Shown piece by piece: positions 57,225 to 64,000 of a DNA stretch of 64,000 bases. Positions within the stretch are counted from its first letter, which is position 1. Each line of letters begins with the position of its first letter. The notes beneath the pieces were generated by a model that made no database searches, was not told the DNA's origin, and worked only from the letters and a program-made list of their open reading frames with translations. Made by a program: the position numbers and the translations under genes. This DNA comes from Hydra vulgaris (Eukaryota; Cnidaria; Hydrozoa; Anthoathecata; Hydridae), in NCBI RefSeq assembly GCF_038396675.1, contig NC_088934.1, positions 48,042,001-48,106,000 on the forward strand, in the 5' to 3' direction.

Positions 57225-57375
57225 ACGGGTTGCCTGTAAGGCAACTTTAGTTTGTAGGATTTTTTAAAGTTGCCTGTAAGGCAATCACTGATAGTATAGT
57301 TTTATTTGTCTTGAGTGTTTAACCTTTTCCTTACATTGGGTTGCTGTAAGGCAACTTTAGTTTGTAAGGGCATTA
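57225..57375 (+). repeat. Triplicated hairpin-forming segment in the 5' UTR
   Basis: GTTGCCTGTAAGGCAACTTT occurs at about 57229, a shorter TTGCCTGTAAGGCAA at about 57271, and GTTGCTGTAAGGCAACTTTA at about 57342. Two of the copies continue into AGTTTGTA. Each can form a TTGCC/GGCAA stem. Confidence 0.8.
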
Positions 57376-57487
57376 AGTTGTTTCAAAACAACTTTTGTGT
57401 AGAGAAGATTGTGTATGTGTGAAATACGAGCGTTGAAGGGAAATACTTAATCTTCAAACCCTGACCACGCTATAAACTAATCTTAAT

Positions 57488-58689
57488 ATGGAAACATCGA
57501 AAATTAAAATAGACTTGAACGTCTCTATTAAAAGCTATGCTCAAGCTATAGCAACTAATTTTCATTAAAAATTGTCTAATGAATTTAGCACATTGAAAAG
57601 AACCCTTTTGTGTGAAATAACAGAAAATAAAACTGAACCTAATATTTTATTCGCTCTTGAAAACGCCAATTTAGATCACGATCTGGAAGGCCTGCAAATT
57701 ATTTGTAAAGGGACAATGATCGAACTCGTCATGAAAACTGAAAAGTCAAAATCGTTGATTTTTGAAAATGGACTTTTAATTAATGGTGTAACCCACCATT
57801 TCTATAATTCTACTCCTACAAGAAACTTATGCAAACGAGTTGCAGTATCGGTAATGAGTTTGCCTCTCGAAAAAAAATATTTACCTGTCGGTGTGGCTCT
57901 TTAGCAACTCGGATATGGGAAACATAGACACACAAGAGCAGTATATCGCAAAAAGCCTAAAAACGGAACATCCTACTATACAGGAATTCTAGTTGTCATG
58001 ATAAATCAATTAATTAAACCAATACCAAGATCTTTAAAACTATGCGGATATAACGTCAAGATATCTATGCCGGACAAAACAAAGAAGATAACCTAAAACC
58101 AAAAGAAAATTTTAAAGAAGTGACCGAAGAACCTAAAAAAAAGGTAACGGAAACTAATGAACCAGAAACATCGGAAGAAATACCTGAACCAACAATTAAA
58201 TTTTCTAAACCACAAGAATCAGAAGCCCCTATGGTGATATGCCAAAACTCTCTCGAAAACCAAATTATAAACAACGATACCAATAACTTAGATAAAACAA
58301 AACCAAAGACACCCGAACAAATACCACAACCGCTTGAAATAAATTCTCAAACACAAGAAACAGAAGCTCACATGGAAGAAAGCCAAAGTTTTAACAATAA
58401 TAATGTTGAAAACAAAATCGAACCTCACAACGACAACATCGTAAATGAAGCAAACATAACGCTAAAAGAAAAAGTAGAAGAACCAGAAAAAAAAATCGAA
58501 CTTCCCTCAGAATATCTTTGCTTAGATTATATTGGGAGGCATATTTACAACTTAAATTTATTCTACGGCTTCGATAAAACAAAATGCTCGGAAGATGAAC
58601 TATTAATATTTAAGGCATACAAAAAAGCAGAATATGATTCAAAATCAGAGAAAATTCGAAAGGCAAATAAAAAGGAACAAAGCAAATAA
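57488..58689 (+). pseudogene. Non-LTR retrotransposon ORF1-like (nucleic-acid chaperone) protein
   Basis: Starts METSKIKIDLNVSIKSYAQA. Two in-frame stops (TAA 57566-57568, TAG 57902-57904) and a frameshift near 58070 break it. The core has VAVSVMSLPLEKKYLPVGVA, QLGYGKH and IKPIPRSLKLCGYNVKIS, then YAGQNKEDN. That order resembles the RNA-binding region before the zinc knuckles of LINE ORF1 proteins ('..P.FL...G..V.V.Y.GQ..'), but CCHC knuckles are absent. The C-terminal 190 residues are Glu/Pro/Lys-rich and disordered, with four loosely repeated PEQIPQP/EEIPEP segments, ending with a basic helix. The minus frames at 58065 and 58391 are shadows. Confidence 0.6.
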
Positions 58690-59059
58690 GATACCCGTCG
58701 GACAATCAAGGGATTATATTAAAAGCAATACACAAATCCAAAATAGTTTTTCATACAATCATGATTACTGGACTTAAAACTAAAACAAAAAACAAAAATA
58801 ATACTTCAGAAATTAAAACTATAAAAATTATATTAGAAAATAAAAAATATTGAAAAAATTAAAAAAAAAAAATTGTAAAAATTAATAAAAAACAAATTAA
58901 AAAAAAAATACAATATCCATAAGCTTTAAACTAAGATAAAAAAACAAAGGTATAACATTAAAAAGTAAAACTACAAAAATTACCAAAAAAATTTTTATAA
59001 AATTTAAAAAAAAAAAAAAAAAAAAAAAGTTTATTTTAATTTTTTTTTTTTTGATTTTT

Positions 59060-59290
59060 GTTATATTTTTACAACCCCAAGGTCAATAGGACTACAACAG
59101 TCTAGGACTCTTGTTTTTTTGAATACAACTCTGTTTTAACTCTTTAACTTTGAAACTCAAACCACGTGATGGGTTGCTGGGTGGAAAAACTAGTTAATTA
59201 CAGTACTACCTGGGATTTGGTGAGGATTAAACTTGGAACTTCACACAAAGCAAGCGCTTTACCACTACACCACTACCGCATGATAGCGTA
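59060..59290 (-). mobile_element. tRNA-derived SINE, inverted
   Basis: On minus, ATGCGGTAGTGGTGTAGTGG TAAAGCGCTTGC gives the A-box region and a decayed B box (CCAAGTTTAATCCTC) follows. The body runs to about 59075. The head matches those at 30.6 and 35.7 kb. Confidence 0.6.
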
Positions 59291-60230
59291 CATAGCGTTA
59301 GTTATATTTAGAGCTGTTTGTAGTTTTGAAAGTCACGGTTTCGAATATCTTTTACATTTATAATTATGGAAGTTACATTAATGAACTTGTAACGTCGATA
59401 AACATTTTCCTTTTTTTGATAACAATTGATTCATTGTTTTACAATATATAACTAAATAATAAAGTTAATGTTTCTGTTCAAAAAAAAATTTAACATTAAA
59501 AAATCACTATTCTATCTGATTGGCTATAATTTATTGTATTCTATTTTAGTATTTATGTTAGTGCTTACATATGAATACTATTCATTTGTAAGCACTTACA
59601 TAAAAATTATAATTATTTTTTTTTTTTTTATAGAAATTAAAAATTGGACTTTTTTTTTTTTTTTATTAATTTTGAATTACTAAATATGTATTTTTACAAG
59701 TATAATTTTAGATGTATTTTTTAAAATTTTAAAAATTATTGGACATTAACAATTATTTTATTTGTACATAATTTTTTTTTTTTTAAAGTCATTTATTGAA
59801 AGCGTATTTGTAATGTTTTTATCAAATCTTTTCTAATTTAGGATAACTAAAGACCTTTAAAGAAAGTTTTTAAGTAATTGCCACTTTAGTATATGCTCGT
59901 GACTTGTGACCGTGACTCTGAGCGTGACTTGTGACCGTGACTTGAGCTCGTGACCGTGACCCCTACCCCCTCCTCCACCCTTAAGATGGTGATTTTCAAC
60001 TTATAGTCAGTTTTTTGATGAATTTATTCTGCTAGTTGGGTATTTGAGACAATTCAGTTAAAAAAAAAAATTTTTTTAAGGACTCAGACGGTACTTTTTA
60101 AGCATTTCTCCCCCCTCCTCGTTTTTTTGTGGAATTGCCTTTGATTATATGTCTTTATTGTAAATATATAAAACGGAAAAAAATATTTTTAGATATTAAA
60201 AACAAACCATAATTCTTAAATACTGTTTTA
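59291..60230. other. Non-coding stretch with short repeats
   Basis: A 17-bp inverted repeat with one mismatch (AGTGCTTACATATGAAT) lies at about 59559-59597. A GTGACTTGTGACCGTGACT-type short tandem repeat lies at about 59895-59970. No gene. Confidence 0.45.
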
Positions 60231-61970
60231 ATGGAGGAACAAGACGCAACTCAACTTGGTATACAAGCAGTTGGAAACGACCCCGCTTTGTGGAAGAGAG
60301 TTATATCCAAAGTCGAACGCAATCTAGTCATACCAAATTACCCCACTCAAAACCCTGCACTTTTTTTAGAGATTATACAAACAGAAAAGTTCACCCCACC
60401 GTTATTTAAGAAACTTCTCTCAACGGAGAATAGATCAGCAGAAAATGGATAATATGAAACTGTCAAATCTTTCGTTTTTTTCTGCTCTATTTTTGGACGA
60501 AGGCATAGTTTTGGCTCTGGGTTTTAGTCTTTCCTCTTGATACTGAATGGTGAAATAAAAGATATTAGGCAAAAACTAAGAGAAAAGATTAAAAGCCATC
60601 AATCCAATTTTCAGCACAGAAATCACTACATTGTCAGAAAGACAGCTTTTGAAACCTTGAAAAATCAAACCTGGATCAATTCAGAACTTGAAAAGTCAAT
60701 AAGAAATGTGGCATCTAAGTGGTATGAAATTTTACGCTGCATCCTGGACGTCGCTCTCTATTTAGCTTTAACTAGTCTAAGCTTTTGAGGTATGTTTGCA
60801 GTTTATGTTCATAAAGTAACTTTAATATTGCTTGGAATATTAATCTAGATGAGTTCATTATGGCATGTGGCGAAAGTGTTATTGCTATTGTCAAAGTGAT
60901 CCACACAAACATTTATTTTTCCGTTATTATTGATGAAACTATGGATGTCTCATTCTAAACAAATCACTTTTGTTCTTCGATTTGTCCAGTAGTGAAAAAA
61001 CATTTTCTGAAGATAGAATATCTGGAGATTAAAAAGGGTTTTGACATTGCAAAGCTAATTATAGACGTTTTGGATCAAAACCAAATTGAATTTTAACTGT
61101 AAAGGCCAGGGCCATGATAATGGGTTTAACATGATTGTTTTGTATAAAGGAGTGCAGTACAATCATAATTCTCTAAAAAAATGCTCATACTTTGTACATG
61201 CCATGCTGTTGCATTTTCTCCATCTGGCTGGTGTTCATTCTGTGGAATCCTCTACTGTAGTCAAGATTTATTTTGGTAACATCCAATTATTGTATAACCT
61301 TTTTAGTAGTAGCTTCATGCGCTGGAAAATTTTGACTGAGGCAACTGAGCTGTCTTTTGGAGTGCGCGCATAGGTTCTGTGCAACCATTGTCAAAACGAC
61401 CTAAAGAAATACTGAATTCATTTAAACTGACTTTAGTTAAGTTAGTTAAAACTGATTGCATCTTGGTTAACTTAGTTTGGGTTCAAAAATGATTTTGTTA
61501 AGAAAAGGAAAAGAAAAAGGAAAACACTTCACGGCGAATCGATAAGTATACCCGATTTCCACGAAAAAGAAACAAAGAGTTTTAAATGCGAATTTATTTA
61601 ATGCTGCTCTTAACACGGTACACCACTAGCATATAAGAAGCAGAGCGGACACTGCTAAAAAGACAACGGACATATTTTCGTTCATTTTTAGTGATGAAGA
61701 AAAACTTAGTGAGAAAGAAAAATGCAAATCCCTAGCAAATCTCTACGTAGATGATGTAAAAGAAGAAGAGTTGATTAAAGAAATCCGCCATTTAGATGTT
61801 CATGCAGAAAAAAAGAAACCTTTTATCTATCAAGTTCCAAAACTAAAACTACCAAAAAGGTCTTCAGTCAAAGTTTTTTTCCATCTGCATTTTGCTTCGC
61901 ATTTTCAATACAATCCTAGATTCAGTGGCTAAAGGAGAGCAGGCATTAAATACAAATTGGATCAACTATG
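60231..61970 (+). pseudogene. hAT-type transposase, DUF4371 class, broken
   Basis: Frames in series. The N-terminus is MEEQDATQLGIQAVGNDPAL and LWKRVISKVERN. A region with IRQKLREKIKSHQSNFQHRN follows (TTF-type, zinc-finger area). Then IDETMDVSF and ITFVLRFV (catalytic Asp region of DUF4371), IDVLDQNQ, NCKGQGHDNGFNM with YKGVQ, and CSYFVHAMLLHFLHLAGVHS. Later SSSFMRWKILTEATELSFGV, and a decayed C-terminal part reaching about 61970. The pattern 'CRGQGYDNGANM..Y.GVQ..I' is characteristic of this hAT group (also the ZMYM-like and P52rIPK-like proteins). At least five frame changes or stops. The terminal inverted repeats were not found. Confidence 0.8.
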
Positions 61971-62438
61971 ACTGAAGAACACCTTACTAAAAAACGGTGA
62001 TTTTAATTAAGGACAACCTCGCTAAGACTTGATCGTACAAAAATTTCATCTCTAGTTTCGCAATGAAGAAAGTCCGAAAAATAAAACCAGTGTAATCTGA
62101 CTAGCCTTCGTCAGTGATGGATCCAGGAGAGGGATCTAAAATGTGAATCTGAAAGTACTAAAATTTCTTAGAATTGAAGGATTATTTTTGGAGAAGCAAA
62201 TGTGATAAAGAAAAAATAAAACATCTTTCCCCACTGAAAATTCCCCCCTTTCCCATTGAAAATTCCTACGTCTGTCACTGGTCTTCATAATTAACATTTG
62301 CTGATATATATAATTCCATTTATTTTAATTTATATTTGTGTTTGCGTTTTATCATACATAACAAAGTTCAAATATTGAGTGTTGTTATGTGTAACAATAC
62401 TTTATACAAAAATAAATATTGTTTTCATTAAATTGTAT
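61971..62438. other. Non-coding stretch
   Basis: Possibly the 3' part of the hAT element; no terminus was identified. CCACTGAAAATTCCC and CCATTGAAAATTCC at about 62232-62265 are a short direct repeat. Confidence 0.4.
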
Positions 62439-62570
62439 TATGATAGTAGTCATAAATATTTATGATAGTAGTCATAAATATTTATGATAGTAGTCATAAA
62501 TATTTATGATAGTAGTGATAAATATTTATGATAGTAGTGATAAATATTTATGATAGTAGTCATAAATATT
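62439..62570. repeat. 22-bp minisatellite, six copies
   Basis: Six exact-length copies of a unit starting TATGATAGTAGTCATAAATA. Copies 4 and 5 share a C-to-G change, so that variant spread to its neighbour. Confidence 0.97.
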
Positions 62571-62689
62571 CTGAGAAACAATGATATGACTCTATAAAGT
62601 AATAACAGCGGTTTTCTTAGCGAATGATAATATAAGATTACTAATAGTAACAACATAAGTATATATATATATATATAGCGATTTTTATA

Positions 62690-62835
62690 TCTAGGTTAGC
62701 GCTAGCCTCAGAAGCTATCATGTTGCCACCGCTGGGTAAGTTTTATTATATAAGGAAGGAGGCGTGAACTTCCTTTCAAATGCTCTTCAGCGGTGTTCTG
62801 TGATAAGACCTTAAGAACTTCTTGAGGAACCTATA
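62690..62835 (+). mobile_element. SINE with the common tail
   Basis: The decayed tRNA-like head (TTAGCGCTAGCCTCAGAAGC, CCACCGCTGGG) is followed by the family tail GCGGTGTTCTGTGATAAGAC and TTAAGAACTTCTTGAGG, shared with 35.9 and 40.9 kb. It sits just after a short (TA)n. Confidence 0.65.
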
Positions 62836-62849
62836 ATAAATAATATATG

Positions 62850-64000
62850 TAATAGATTTTAATAGATTGAGCCGTATTTCCACCATTTGATGGAAATACG
62901 GCGCAATCTATTTCAATCTTAAAGTTATTCAATCGTTCGTCACTCATAGTAGATCGTAAATAGTTTTTTATTAGCTTCAATTTGCTAAAATCTCTCACTA
63001 CTTGCAACAGCACTTGGTATGGTAAGCATTAATCTTAATGAAATGTAAATGTTTGGAACCACATTTTGAAATCCACTGAATTTTATTACATTATAAAGTT
63101 TAATACATTTATAGTTTGATACATTTATAAGAGGTTCAAAAATATCTTGACGTGAAGGGGTGGGTGCAGATTTTAGCTCATCAAATAATTCTGCGTCATT
63201 GGTATTGCAATTACTAATTTTAATTTCAAATGCAGATCTTTGCAAAACTTAAGTAAGTCACTATCACTAAGGTAAATTCTTCAGATTATATAAAATTACC
63301 CAAGTTTTATGAAATTCATTCAGTTGTTGAAATCTTTCTTGAAAAGATGCTATGGCATTATTTAAAATTACACTAAAAGCTTTGTTATTAAAATTGTTCT
63401 TTGGACTTATTTCAATCTCTACTTTCATAAGCAAACATTTATATTTTTACGGCATAATCTTATTTCAATAAAAATTGGTTCAACTTCCAAAGATTCAGCC
63501 AACTCTTTTGCATCAATTAGAGAATTTTTAAAACCAATTACCCTTTATTTTGTCACAAATTTTGTAGATGATTTCATAAGTGAAACTACCGAGGCTATAT
63601 CCATGGCTGAAAAGGTGCTCATCTGTTCAGAAAATGTGTAAACTTCATGATTAATGGAAATATCAGAAGAGTCTGTTTCACTCAAAGTTGCTGAAGCATC
63701 GTAAAGTTCCACTACTTGCTACCGTATTAGTTTTAAAAATTCAATTCGACTTTCCCATCAAGTGTCACTATATAGTTTAAATGTAAAAGTGAATACATGA
63801 TTTCTCAGTATGTTCTATCTAGATACTGAAGCTAAAAATAGTGTATATATTTGCAGGATTATTCCAAAAAATGATATTGACTCAGTATAAGGTGTTGCAC
63901 AATCGCTTATAACTAAATTAGGAGAATGACATCCACAAGGCATAAAAAAAGCTCTTGGATTTAGTTCACAAACTCGAGCTTGTACGCCTTTATTTTTATC
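62850..64000 (-). pseudogene. Second hAT (DUF4371-type) transposase, partial at the window edge
   Basis: It enters at 64000 and reads on minus: KGVQARVCELNPRAFFMPCG followed by CHSPNLVISDCA, then AFLASVSR, and FTFKLYSDT.WESRIEFLKL (decayed WESR), LYDASATLSETDSSDIS. The end is GFQNVVPNIYISLRLMLTIP, SAVASSERF, then after a frame change FSKLKLIKNYLRSTMSDERL, the hAT dimerisation region. Many stops. The 5' part lies outside the window. It is a different subfamily from the copy at 60.2 kb, being closer to 'NPRAFxxPCGCHSLNLV' proteins. Confidence 0.8.

Larger units (their letters stand above)
57163..59028 (+). mobile_element. Retrocopy: SL leader, structured 5' UTR, ORF1, poly(A)
   Basis: The order leader (57163), 5' UTR with repeated hairpins, ORF1-like protein (57488-58689), A-rich 3' region and A23 (59006-59028) is what reverse transcription of a capped, trans-spliced, polyadenylated mRNA would give. 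No reverse transcriptase is present, so it would be non-autonomous, like ORF1-only LINE derivatives. No certain target-site duplication was seen. Confidence 0.6.

Noticed and set aside
57163-57300. A genuine SL RNA gene
   Set aside because: No donor GT after the leader, no Sm site in the right place, and an ORF and poly(A) follow.

Overview
The window looks like a piece of a Hydra (hydrozoan cnidarian) nuclear genome. It is very AT-rich and dominated by transposons. Three signals point to Hydra: a 38-base match (from memory) to the Hydra spliced leader SL-B, an intact single-exon cnidarian-type class A GPCR, and TE families known from Hydra (Ginger, PIF/Harbinger, CR1-like LINEs, hAT, tRNA-derived SINEs). 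Only one gene reads as intact host coding sequence, the GPCR at 33780-35117. A two-exon fragment at 44333-44644 may belong to a second host gene. Almost everything else is mobile DNA, mostly broken.

Layout. 0-5.8 kb: a 101-bp MITE, a CR1-like LINE remnant, a 0.76-kb satellite of a 9-bp unit ending in an 84-bp near-perfect palindrome. 5.8-8.36 kb: a complete 2,555-bp PIF/Harbinger element with TAA target-site duplication and two decayed genes. 9.9-10.34 kb: a 17-bp minisatellite organised into a six-unit (102-bp) higher-order repeat. 11.46-14.4 kb: a TTA-flanked MITE, simple repeats, and a GC-rich repeat present as a tandem dimer. 15.8-26.7 kb: a three-level nest. A LINE reverse-transcriptase fragment is split by a 10.4-kb element with CCCAGTGGG-type termini carrying a DUF4806-like gene, and that element is itself split by a full-length 7,373-bp Ginger transposon (GGTA duplication, about 0.7-kb TIRs, an intron-containing integrase-type transposase gene, tandem duplicated micro-exons and an Ulp1-like C-terminal part). 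27.3-29.5 kb: a CR1-like LINE on the minus strand. 30-33.5 kb: SINEs, minisatellites, TA arrays. 33.8-35.1 kb: the GPCR. 36.5-40.2 kb: a larger LINE (ORF1 tail, AP endonuclease, RT). 42.3-43.4 kb: a hAT remnant with a 109-bp MITE of the same CCCAGTGGG family in its last codons. 44.8-56.7 kb: two further DNA-transposon-like units, apparently nested, each with its own inverted repeats and one decayed gene. 57.2-59.0 kb: a poly(A)-tailed ORF1 copy whose 5' end matches the Hydra spliced leader. 60.2-64.0 kb: two oppositely oriented hAT (DUF4371 type) pseudogenes.

Insertions can be ordered by which reading frame each one breaks. Removing the 10.4-kb element plus one AA dinucleotide joins the two LINE halves in frame. 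Removing the 109-bp MITE plus one AA does the same for the hAT transposase. This supports a 2-bp AA duplication for that family. Family names come from memory of motifs and were not checked against a database.
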